In this document: piece after piece, positions 37,401 to 44,535 of the stretch | How the letters are laid out: each line of letters opens with the position of its first letter | Numbering within the stretch: the stretch's first letter is position 1 | Origin: Clostridium lundense DSM 17049 | GTDB taxonomy: Bacteria > Bacillota > Clostridia > Clostridiales > Clostridiaceae | Reading direction: 5' to 3' | Assembly (NCBI RefSeq): GCF_000619945.1 | Contig: NZ_JHVC01000007.1 | Coordinates: 124,001-188,000 of the forward strand | DNA length: 64,000 nt | Program-made: the position numbers and the translations under genes | The notes under the pieces: model-generated | Seen by the model: only the letters and a program-made list of their open reading frames with translations | What the model was told of the DNA's origin: nothing | The model's database searches: none

Positions 37401-38133
37401 ACCTCGTTCAAATCCTGCTACCTATACTGGAGTTATGGATCATATTAGAAATATTTTTGCTTGTACAGAGGAATCAAAGAGAAGGGGATATAAAGAAAAT
37501 AAATTTAGTTTTAATAGTAAGGAAGGGCAGTGTGAAGTGTGTCATGGAGAAGGAAGAGTATGTACACCTGTATCATTTATGGCAGATATATGGACACAAT
37601 GTCCTGTTTGTAAGGGGAAAAGATATAAAAAAGATATTCTCCAAGTAAAATATAAGAATAAAAGTATTTATGATGTTCTTCAGATGAATGTGGCTGAAGC
37701 TTTGAATTTTTTTACAGACACACCGAAAATAACACAGATTTTAAATACCTTATGCGAAGTTGGGCTAGGGTATATAAAACTAGGGCAAAGTGCACTTTCA
37801 CTATCCGGTGGTGAAGCGCAAAGGATAAAACTGGCTAAAGAACTTAGTAAAAATTCAAGCGGAAAAATTCTTTATATACTTGATGAACCTACAACTGGAT
37901 TACATTTTTCGGATACTCAAACCCTTTTAATACTCCTTCAAAAAATAAGAAATGCAGGAAATACTGTTGTAATAATAGAACATAACTTAGATGTAATTAG
38001 AAATTCTGATTGGATAATAGATTTAGGACCAGAAGGAGGAGATAAAGGAGGATATGTTATTGCTCAAGGCACACCAGAAGAAGTATCAAAAGTAAAGGAA
38101 AGTTATACAGGGAATTTAATTAAAGGAGTTTAA
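34462..38133 (+). CDS. TrmO-TrmO-UvrA fusion protein
   Basis: A 1223-residue fusion. Residues 1-110 are a degenerate TrmO/TsaA-like unit (FPIGQIEI...FSHAIIIYSKK...DIKPYFP). Residues 125-285 are a full TrmO-like unit with the SAM-site block APRTGVFASRSPVRPNP near 197 and DNTPLIEISPYIP. From about 325 a complete UvrA-type tandem ABC ATPase follows: Walker A GVSGSGKSS near 353 and 925, LSGGELQR near 773, LSGGEAQR near 1113, and CxxC zinc modules. TrmO methylates t6A37 of tRNA; UvrA paralogues give DNA-damage or DNA-binding-drug resistance. The fusion's substrate is unknown. AGGAGG lies eight bases before ATG 34462. A MerR promoter precedes it. Confidence 0.85.
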   Translation: MDNKNYYDLFPIGQIEIEDNKSKIIINKEYVKGLKFLSLFSHAIIIYSKKQKSNIPFSHSIIKIIGVDEKAGIVSFNKNLYFSEGDFIYDIKPYFPCEDRVKDCIVPENMQLPGQRKIAQIEDTMGKRDLVPTEKVTSIGNIRKIKGEFFLQFYNNTEIYFERLDGYSYIKIFWWFNGFDKSKYRRITECEPPYENAPRTGVFASRSPVRPNPIALTTARIINFDRKLGRIKVGNLDCFDNTPLIEISPYIPAIDQILDFKVPKWLCHWPQWLDDSIIDNSGNEISLKPSSLDIIKKYFRSDDKIINRENFFHSNKNEKIEHTKGIVVKGARQNNLKNIDVTIPYNKITVITGVSGSGKSSLAFDTIFAESQRRFMDSLSTADYSLCEQMEKPDVNMICGLPPSISISQKNIGRNPRSTVGTITDIYDFLRTLFASIGVRHCPHCGNAIIPLSAEEIVQTLSKLSSNTAIEITPFYLNSPSYEYVVSENNAREDKLLSYVNKSLEIGKGAIYVRINNKEKILFQTTQMCYHCNHILFELTPSTFSFNNPESMCPVCSGLGVKIDIDPNLIVSRPHLSILDGASNFWKDLRKFRDKPNANWMKGEVLALADEMKVDLEKPWNQLPEDFRRQAIWGSDGKEVTFIYKNSNGRSGKITRPVEGAYNSLKRIFSESNGQSAKRIVSEFIKESNCDCCYGERLSKEGRKVEILGTRFPEAASMTISDLNKWIEELSNRLSDSKLAIADSILKELHKRLQGYVKVGVSYLTLNRAVPTLSGGELQRLRLIKQLGSGITNMLYVLDEPSTGLHPKDHEKLINIIKELRDYGNTVIVVEHDIDTMIMADYIIDVGPKAGIYGGRIVAEGTPLQIMKNHNSETGKYLSGEKRVTIEKSMVFNKFNWIKLNGATCNNLKNIDISFPVGGITCVTGVSGSGKSSLVSKVLYPAIENRINRKKDISRYCNALSGDEYIDKIIHVNQSPIGRTPRSNPATYTGVMDHIRNIFACTEESKRRGYKENKFSFNSKEGQCEVCHGEGRVCTPVSFMADIWTQCPVCKGKRYKKDILQVKYKNKSIYDVLQMNVAEALNFFTDTPKITQILNTLCEVGLGYIKLGQSALSLSGGEAQRIKLAKELSKNSSGKILYILDEPTTGLHFSDTQTLLILLQKIRNAGNTVVIIEHNLDVIRNSDWIIDLGPEGGDKGGYVIAQGTPEEVSKVKESYTGNLIKGV

Positions 38134-38173
38134 ATATAAAAATTATATTTTTAATAATTGGGAGAGAAATTAA

Positions 38174-38995
38174 GTGAAAGATTTATTTACAATTGGAGAA
38201 ATATCAAAATTATTTAATATAAATATAAAGACATTAAGATATTATGATGAGATAGATTTATTTAAGCCAACATTTATAGATAAAACTAATAATTATAGAC
38301 ATTATTCAACAGAACAATTTGAGCAATTAAACACAATAAAATATTTAAGAGCTCTTGGAATGTCACTAAAGACAATAGATTATCATTTAAAGAAACGGAG
38401 TATTGATAATATTGTTGAGTTACTTGAAAAGCAGAAAAAAATTACTGAGGAAAAGATAAAGGAGCTAGAATTTATAAATCAAAAAATTGCAAATAGAATA
38501 AATCAAGTTAACTATGCAAGGCAATATGATAATTTAAATGTAATTGAAGAGGTTCAGTTTGAAAAGAGAAAAGTTGTTTTACTAAAACAAAAAATAAAAT
38601 CAAACAATGATTTAGAATTATCAATTAGACAGCTAGAAAATAAGGCTAATAAAGATGCTTCTATTTTTAGTGGAAAAGTAGGGGTATCACTTTCTATAGA
38701 TAAATTAAAAAGTGAAATATTTGATGAATATGATTATATATTTTCCTTTACAGAAGGGGAGAGATATAATAAAAATTTATTAAAAGTATTGCCACAGGGT
38801 GTTTATGTTACTATTCGCTTTAATGGAACTCACAAGGATTCTCCAGTATATTATAATAAACTTTTAAAATATATAGAGGAAAAAGAATACACAATTATGG
38901 ATGACTCAGTAGAAATAACATTAATTGATTTTGGACTAACTACTGAAAAATCAGAGTTTATAACTGAAATTCAAATATTAATAAATAAGTCTTGA
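38174..38995 (+). CDS. MerR-family regulator 2 with GyrI-like domain
   Basis: A 273-residue regulator: MerR winged helix (LFTIGEISKLFNINIKTLRYYDEIDLF), a long coiled coil (about 75-115) and a C-terminal GyrI-like ligand domain ending in FITEIQILI. The start is GTG 38174. A MerR promoter (19-bp spacer, central dyad) overlaps its stop codon and drives the DUF554 gene, so it probably activates that gene. It differs clearly in sequence from the first MerR protein. Confidence 0.88.
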   Translation: MKDLFTIGEISKLFNINIKTLRYYDEIDLFKPTFIDKTNNYRHYSTEQFEQLNTIKYLRALGMSLKTIDYHLKKRSIDNIVELLEKQKKITEEKIKELEFINQKIANRINQVNYARQYDNLNVIEEVQFEKRKVVLLKQKIKSNNDLELSIRQLENKANKDASIFSGKVGVSLSIDKLKSEIFDEYDYIFSFTEGERYNKNLLKVLPQGVYVTIRFNGTHKDSPVYYNKLLKYIEEKEYTIMDDSVEITLIDFGLTTEKSEFITEIQILINKS

Positions 38996-39022
38996 CACTC
39001 CAGTTACTGGACAGTTTATAAT
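38992..39022 (+). promoter_or_regulatory. MerR-type promoter of the DUF554 gene
   Basis: TTGACA (38992-38997), a spacer of exactly 19 bases containing CCAGT-T-ACTGG, and TATAAT (39017-39022). Both boxes are consensus and the spacer length is diagnostic of MerR activation. Confidence 0.82.
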
Positions 39023-39052
39023 CCTTAACATAGACAAATGGGGGGGGTTAAG

Positions 39053-39742
39053 GTGATAGGAACAATAGTAAACTGTATTTCAATTATTACTGGTAGTATT
39101 TTAGGTGCGGCTTTTAAAAAAGGAATAAAAGAAGAATATAAGGATATAATGCTGCAGGCAATGGGGCTGTCCGCAAGTGTTATAGGTATTAGCTCAGCTG
39201 TTAACAGTATGCCTAAGAGTAAATATCATGTTTTATTTATTATAAGTATTGCAATAGGTGGACTTATTGGACAAAGATTTGATTTAGAAAAGAAACTTTA
39301 TAGTATAGGAGGAAAATCTTCAAAAAACAATTTAGTAGAGGGATTATCCACAGCAGTATTATTATTCTGTGCAGGTACGTTATCCATTTTAGGTCCACTT
39401 GAAAGTGCTTTAAAAGGTGATAATACATTGCTATATACTAATTCCATATTGGATGGAATTACTTCAATTGTTTTAGCCTCAAACTTTGGTATAGGGATCA
39501 TAATTTCATCTGTTATATTATTTTTATGGCAAGGTTCAATTTATTTATCTGCCAATATTGTATCTCCATATATAACTGCTGATTTATTAAATGAAATATC
39601 AATAATTGGAGGGATATTGATATTAAGCTCAGGACTAAATATATTGGAGATAAAAAAGATAAAAGTATTAAATTTATTACCATCTTTATTAATACCTATT
39701 ATTTTCTTTGTCCTTAAAAGGTTATTGGAAATATATTTCTAG
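39053..39742 (+). CDS. DUF554 family membrane protein
   Basis: A 229-residue multi-pass membrane protein of the DUF554 family, whose members begin MIGTIVN...SIITGSILGAAF and contain GLSAS..GISSA and FCAGTLSILGPLESAL. About seven hydrophobic segments are seen. The start is taken as GTG 39053, which gives the family's usual N terminus; the ATG at 39038 lies within the G-rich ribosome site. The function of the family is unknown. Control by the MerR promoter suggests a drug-stress role. Confidence 0.82.
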   Translation: MIGTIVNCISIITGSILGAAFKKGIKEEYKDIMLQAMGLSASVIGISSAVNSMPKSKYHVLFIISIAIGGLIGQRFDLEKKLYSIGGKSSKNNLVEGLSTAVLLFCAGTLSILGPLESALKGDNTLLYTNSILDGITSIVLASNFGIGIIISSVILFLWQGSIYLSANIVSPYITADLLNEISIIGGILILSSGLNILEIKKIKVLNLLPSLLIPIIFFVLKRLLEIYF

Positions 39743-39794
39743 TATTGAAGATAAAATTATTGCAATCCTAAAAGAAAAGTATTAAAATATACTT

Positions 39795-39836
39795 AACCTG
39801 GTTATATATTAACTAGGTTATTTAATTATATATAAT
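39795..39836 (+). promoter_or_regulatory. MarR-like operator and -10 of the short UvrA gene
   Basis: An inverted repeat AACCTGGTTA - 5 bases - TAACTAGGTT (39795-39804, 39810-39819; 9 of 10 paired) precedes a -10 TATAAT (39831-39836). The MarR gene of the same operon probably represses here. Confidence 0.6.
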
Positions 39837-39857
39837 ACTTATTTGAAGGGTGATTTT

Positions 39858-42125
39858 ATGAATAAAGAAAACATTGAAGAATACATAAACGTAGTTGGAG
39901 CTAGGGAAAAAAATCTAAAAAGTATAAATGTAAAAATTCCAAAGAAAAAAATAACTGTTTTTACTGGAGTTTCAGGCTCAGGTAAGTCATCTTTGGTATC
40001 TGATACCATAGCAGCAGAATCTCAAAGGCAGCTAAACGAAACATATTCAAGTTTCATTCGTCATCGTTTACCTCATTATGGACAGCCAAATGTGGATGCT
40101 ATAGAAAATTTATCTGTGGCAATTATTATTGATCAAAAACGTATTGGAGGAAATGCAAGATCAACTGTTGGAACAATTACAGATATATACTCATTGTTAA
40201 GACTATTATTTTCTCGTATAGGGAAACCATTTGTTGGCTATTCTGATGTTTTTTCATTTAATAATCCTCAAGGAATGTGTCCTGAGTGTGAGGGACTTGG
40301 AAAAATCGATACAATAAATATTAACCAATTGTTGGATAGAAATAAATCTCTTAATGAGGGAGCAATTTTATTTCCAACCTTTGAACCAGGAGGATGGCGA
40401 TTAAAAAGATATGTGCATTCAGGCTTCTTCGATAACGATAAAAAAATAAAAGATTTTACAGAAGAGGAAATGGAGTTGCTTTTACATAAGTCAGGTATTA
40501 AAGTTACTACTTCTGATCCAGAGTGGCCTAAGACTTCACTTTATGAAGGCCTTATACCTAGAATTGAGAGAAGTTTTCTAAAAAAAGAAGATGGAGAAGC
40601 TACTAAATATAAAAAAGAAATAGCTAAAATTGTTGGCAAAGAAACATGTCCTACCTGTGGGGGAACTCGATTAAATCCAACTGTATTGCAGTGTAAAATA
40701 AATAATAGAAATATAGCAGATTGTGTTGAAATGCAAATTACAGATTTATTAGATTTTATTCAGACAATTTATGAACCAAAAGCAGCAACTATGGTTAAAG
40801 CAATTGCCCACCGCCTAGAACATTTAGTTTCTATTGGTTTAGGCTATTTGACTTTAAACAGGGAAACCTCAACACTTTCTGGTGGTGAATCGCAGCGAAT
40901 AAAAATGGTTCGCCAATTAGGAAGTAGTTTAACAGGTCTTACCTATATTTTTGATGAACCTAGTGTTGGGTTACATCCCCATGATGTAGACAAAATTAAT
41001 ACGCTTTTAAAACTTTTACGTGACAAAGGAAATACTGTGTTAATTGTGGAGCATGATCCTGATGTTATTAAAATTGCAGATTATGCCATTGATATGGGAC
41101 CAAAGGCTGGTATAAGTGGCGGTAAAATAATGTTTCAAGGTACATTAGAGGGTTTAGCACAATCAGATACACTTACAGGAAAATATTTATGCAATGAGGC
41201 GCAGCTTAAAAACAATGTTAGGACTCCTACTCAGTGGTTATCTCTAAAAGATGCCAATTTACATAACCTTAAAAATATTAGTGTGGATATCCCTAAAGGT
41301 GTTATGACAGTTGTAACTGGAGTAGCGGGTTCAGGAAAAAGTACGCTAATCAATCAGGTGTTACCTAAATTTTATCCAGATACAATTTTTATTAACCAAA
41401 AACCAATACAAACTTCAAAGAGATCTAATATTGCTACTTTTACAGGGATGTTTGATTATATAAGGGAACTATTTTCAAAAGCAAATCATGTTAAGCCTGC
41501 TTTATTTAGTTTCAATTCTCAAGGAGCCTGCCCAAATTGTAAGGGCTTGGGAGTAACCTATACAGATTTAGCATTTATGGATACAGTTGTTACCGTATGT
41601 GAGGTATGTCAGGGGCAGCGATTCACAGATGAAGTATTAAACTACAAATTGCGTGACAAAAACATAAGTGAAATTTTAAATATGACAATTGATGAGGCCT
41701 TGAATTTTTTCTATGAAAAAGAAATATGTGATATACTAAAAAGACTAGCAGACGTAGGAATTAGTTATATTACACTTGGTCAACCGTTAAACACTTTATC
41801 TGGTGGTGAATTGCAAAGAGTAAAGCTTGCTTCGGAACTTGAGAGTCATGGAAACATCTATGTACTAGACGAACCTACCACAGGACTTCATATGTCTGAT
41901 ATAGCACAGCTACTTAAAATTTTGAATCGTCTTGTTGATCAAGGCTGCACTGTAATTGTAATAGAACATAATTTAGATGTGATCAGTCAAGCAGATTGGA
42001 TTATTGATTTAGGTCCTTTTGCTGGTGAAAATGGTGGAAATATAATGTTTCAGGGAACACCAAAGGATTTAATAAATTCTTCGTCATCCATAACGGCACA
42101 ATATCTAAAGGAATATATAAAATAA
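39858..42125 (+). CDS. Short UvrA-like ABC-ATPase (drug-resistance type)
   Basis: A 755-residue UvrA paralogue, shorter than housekeeping UvrA (about 940). Two ABC units are present: Walker A GVSGSGKSS and GVAGSGKST, LSGGESQR and LSGGELQR, Walker B IFDEPS and VLDEPT. Four CxxC-type zinc knuckles (CPECEGLGK, CPTCGGTR, CPNCKGLG, CEVCQGQR) are retained. Such short UvrA proteins occur with MarR or MerR regulators and are linked to resistance to DNA-binding antibiotics. ATG 39858 has GAAGGGTG upstream. It is followed by marR 11 bases on. Confidence 0.88.
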   Translation: MNKENIEEYINVVGAREKNLKSINVKIPKKKITVFTGVSGSGKSSLVSDTIAAESQRQLNETYSSFIRHRLPHYGQPNVDAIENLSVAIIIDQKRIGGNARSTVGTITDIYSLLRLLFSRIGKPFVGYSDVFSFNNPQGMCPECEGLGKIDTININQLLDRNKSLNEGAILFPTFEPGGWRLKRYVHSGFFDNDKKIKDFTEEEMELLLHKSGIKVTTSDPEWPKTSLYEGLIPRIERSFLKKEDGEATKYKKEIAKIVGKETCPTCGGTRLNPTVLQCKINNRNIADCVEMQITDLLDFIQTIYEPKAATMVKAIAHRLEHLVSIGLGYLTLNRETSTLSGGESQRIKMVRQLGSSLTGLTYIFDEPSVGLHPHDVDKINTLLKLLRDKGNTVLIVEHDPDVIKIADYAIDMGPKAGISGGKIMFQGTLEGLAQSDTLTGKYLCNEAQLKNNVRTPTQWLSLKDANLHNLKNISVDIPKGVMTVVTGVAGSGKSTLINQVLPKFYPDTIFINQKPIQTSKRSNIATFTGMFDYIRELFSKANHVKPALFSFNSQGACPNCKGLGVTYTDLAFMDTVVTVCEVCQGQRFTDEVLNYKLRDKNISEILNMTIDEALNFFYEKEICDILKRLADVGISYITLGQPLNTLSGGELQRVKLASELESHGNIYVLDEPTTGLHMSDIAQLLKILNRLVDQGCTVIVIEHNLDVISQADWIIDLGPFAGENGGNIMFQGTPKDLINSSSSITAQYLKEYIK

Positions 42126-42136
42126 GGAGAATGCTT

Positions 42137-42556
42137 ATGGCTAAAAAAGAGTTAGAAGAATATTATATACCCTTTCAATGTATGATTATCAGCAATATTA
42201 ACCGTTTTAATATTGAGGGAGTGACAACAGCACAATATAATGTATTGGATATTTTAGATAAACAAGGTTCTAAGACTACAAAGGAGTTGGCAGAAATCCG
42301 TGGGATTTCTCAGGCTGGAATGTCTAAGTTAACGAAGCGATTGTTAGAGAAAAAATACATTGTTCAACAGCGTAGGAAAACTGATCGAAGAGCTTATGAC
42401 ATTCTAATTACTCCTGATGGTAAGAACTTTCTTGCCAGATCAGAAAAGTTTAGAAATGAAATTATGGATTTGATTGAGAACACTTTGACAGAAAAGGAAT
42501 TGGATTGTTTTGTAAAGCTATGTAAGAAAATTACTGATTCATATGTGGAGGAATAG
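42137..42556 (+). CDS. MarR-family transcriptional regulator
   Basis: A 139-residue winged-helix protein: TTAQYNVLDILDKQGSKTTKELAEIRGISQAGMSKLTKRLLEKKYIVQQRRKTDRRAYDILITPDG is the typical MarR core with the DRR wing motif. AAGGAG lies seven bases before ATG 42137. It is in an operon with the short UvrA gene and is presumed to control it through the inverted repeat at 39795. Confidence 0.92.
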   Translation: MAKKELEEYYIPFQCMIISNINRFNIEGVTTAQYNVLDILDKQGSKTTKELAEIRGISQAGMSKLTKRLLEKKYIVQQRRKTDRRAYDILITPDGKNFLARSEKFRNEIMDLIENTLTEKELDCFVKLCKKITDSYVEE

Positions 42557-42579
42557 AAATAAATTTTTCGTAATTAGTG

Positions 42580-42608
42580 TTGACAAATTAATTACTCCAG
42601 AGTAATAT
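42580..42608 (+). promoter_or_regulatory. Promoter of the aspS T-box leader, with palindrome
   Basis: TTGACA (42580-42585), 17 bases and TAATAT (42603-42608). A perfect palindrome ATTACTC-CA-GAGTAAT (42591-42606) fills the spacer and overlaps the -10, so a dimeric regulator may act here besides the T-box. Confidence 0.65.
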
Positions 42609-42614
42609 ATAGAA

Positions 42615-42860
42615 AAGATAAATTCTTTGAAGGGAAGAGTAGATATTTACTAAGTATCCAAAGCGAGTAGGGATGGTGTGAGCCTATGAGAAAAGTAGTA
42701 TCGAAAGACATCCTGGAGATACTTATCTGAAAATTGTATTAGGATAAGTCGGGTTTCTTCCGTTATAGGGACTAGAGATAATAATGTATTAATACGTTAT
42801 TAAATTAGGATGGTACCGTGAAGATATGCTTTCACTTCTATAAGGAGTGAAAGCTTTTTT
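42615..42860 (+). promoter_or_regulatory. T-box riboswitch (Asp specifier) for aspS
   Basis: Stem I features (GAAGGGAAGAG, GGATGGTGTGAGCC) lead to a likely specifier GAC at 42707-42709 followed by A, fitting tRNA-Asp. The T-box TGGTACCG lies at 42811-42818, and a terminator hairpin (42828-42838 with 42845-42854) with a T6 run follows. Uncharged tRNA-Asp should favour readthrough into aspS. Confidence 0.9.
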
Positions 42861-43000
42861 ATTACTCTTCTAGGAAGTTATACAGAAAGAGGAGCTCCTT
42901 TCTATATGTGATGCCTATCCTAATTTATTATGAACATTGTTAAAAAAGGGTGGTACCGCAAATTATTTTGCCCCTTGAGTTTTTACTCAAGGGGATTATT
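42861..43000 (+). promoter_or_regulatory. Second T-box antiterminator/terminator module without stem I
   Basis: A second T-box sequence, GGGTGGTACCGC (42949-42960), and a second strong terminator (CCCCTTGAGT 42971-42980 with 42985-42994, then ATTATTTTATTTT) follow directly. Only about 90 bases separate it from the first terminator, too few for a complete stem I. It seems to rely on the first specifier or to be a decayed duplicate. Confidence 0.75.
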
Positions 43001-43023
43001 TTATTTTGGAGGTAATGATTAAA

Positions 43024-44313
43024 ATGAAAAGAAAATTAGTAAATGAATTAAAAAATTCTATAGATGAAAAAGTAAATATTCAAGGTTGGATTCATAAAAT
43101 TAGGAAATTAAAGGCCATAACTTTTGTAATTTTAAGAGATAGATCAGGATTAGTTCAATGTATAGTTAACAATAATGAATTTGATTTATCAAAAGTAAAG
43201 GTTGAATCAGTAGTATCAATTATAGGAGAAGTTAAAAAAAGCAAGAATGCTTTAAATCCTTTTGAGGTACAAGTAGAAAATTTAGAAGTTATAAGTAACG
43301 TTGAAGACGAACTTCCAATAGAAATAAATAAGGAAGATTTAGAAGTTAATTTAGATACACTGCTTAATAATAGAGTGTTAAGTATACGACATCCAAAGAT
43401 AAATGCAATTTTTAAGGTGCAAAACTCAATAGTAAATGGTTTTAGAGAATTTTTAAATAAGGAAGGATTTACTGAAATTCATACTCCAAAGATCGTAAAG
43501 GAAGGGGCAGAAGGTGGGACAGAAGTTTTTGAAGTGAAATACTTTAAAAATAAGGCTTATTTAGCTCAAAGTCCTCAATTTTATAAACAGATGATGGTTG
43601 GAGCAGGTTTTGAAAGAGTATTTGAGGTAGGCCATGCTTATAGGGCAGAAGAGCATAATACCAATAGACATCTTAATGAATATATAAGTATGGATTTGGA
43701 AATGGGATTTATTGAAGATGAAAAAGATATTATGCAACTTGAAGAGAGAGTATTAAAGTTTATACTAGAAATGCTTAATAAAGAATGTAAGGAATATTTA
43801 AATTTATTACAGGCAGAATTGCCAGTTATACAGGAAGAGATACCTAAGCTAAAATTTAAAGAGGCTTTGGAGATATTAAGTAAAGAATACAATAAAGATG
43901 ACCTAGAAGGAGATTTAGACCCAGAAGGAGAAAAACTTCTTTGTGAATATGCAAAGGAAAAGTTAAATAGTGAGTTCATATTTTTAACCAATTATCCTAG
44001 AAAGAAGAGACCAATGTATACTATGCCACTTGGTGAAGAGGGAACCCATAGTTTTGACTTATTATTTAGGGGAATAGAGATTACTACAGGTGGACAAAGA
44101 ATTAATAACTACAATATGCTAGTAAAAAATATGAAATATAAAGGATTTAACCCTAATGATTATGACAGTTATCTATCAATTTTTAAGTACGGAATGCCTA
44201 AACATGGAGGATTAGCTATTGGTTTAGAGAGAATAACAGCAAAGATTCTAGGACTAGAAAATGTAAGAGAAGCAACATTAATTACAAGAGATAGGAAAAG
44301 ATTAGTACCATAG
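43024..44313 (+). CDS. aspS: Aspartyl-tRNA synthetase, archaeal-type (non-discriminating, AspS2)
   Basis: A 429-residue class II synthetase. The N-terminal OB fold (VNIQGWIHKIRKLKAITFVILRDRSG) binds the anticodon. The catalytic domain has motif 2 (VGHAYRAEEHNTNRHLNEYISMDLEM) and motif 3 (GGLAIGLERITAKIL). The bacterial GAD insertion is absent, so it is the archaeal/eukaryotic type, which in clostridia charges tRNA-Asp and often tRNA-Asn. The Asp T-box upstream agrees with the call. The start is ATG 43024 with GGAGG eleven bases upstream; ATG 43015 is too close. Confidence 0.88.
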   Translation: MKRKLVNELKNSIDEKVNIQGWIHKIRKLKAITFVILRDRSGLVQCIVNNNEFDLSKVKVESVVSIIGEVKKSKNALNPFEVQVENLEVISNVEDELPIEINKEDLEVNLDTLLNNRVLSIRHPKINAIFKVQNSIVNGFREFLNKEGFTEIHTPKIVKEGAEGGTEVFEVKYFKNKAYLAQSPQFYKQMMVGAGFERVFEVGHAYRAEEHNTNRHLNEYISMDLEMGFIEDEKDIMQLEERVLKFILEMLNKECKEYLNLLQAELPVIQEEIPKLKFKEALEILSKEYNKDDLEGDLDPEGEKLLCEYAKEKLNSEFIFLTNYPRKKRPMYTMPLGEEGTHSFDLLFRGIEITTGGQRINNYNMLVKNMKYKGFNPNDYDSYLSIFKYGMPKHGGLAIGLERITAKILGLENVREATLITRDRKRLVP

Positions 44314-44331
44314 TAACTTATTTAATATGAG

Positions 44332-44362
44332 TGAGGTTCTTGTAGAAGAACCTCAATTATAT
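44332..44362 (+). terminator. Terminator after aspS
   Basis: A perfect 10-bp stem (44332-44341 with 44346-44355) with loop GTAG is followed by an AT-rich, partly T-rich tract. Confidence 0.7.
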
Positions 44363-44535
44363 TAAAAGCCGCACTTTCTTTTAGTATAGTAACATAAATA
44401 TAGTTATATTTCTTCAGAAATTCTTCAGATTTGCTTTATATTTCCATGATAAATATATTCTAAAATTAAAGCAATAAGGTATTTTCCAAAAATAACAACT
44501 TAATTTTTGAAAATGCAAAATAGAGGAGGAGAATT

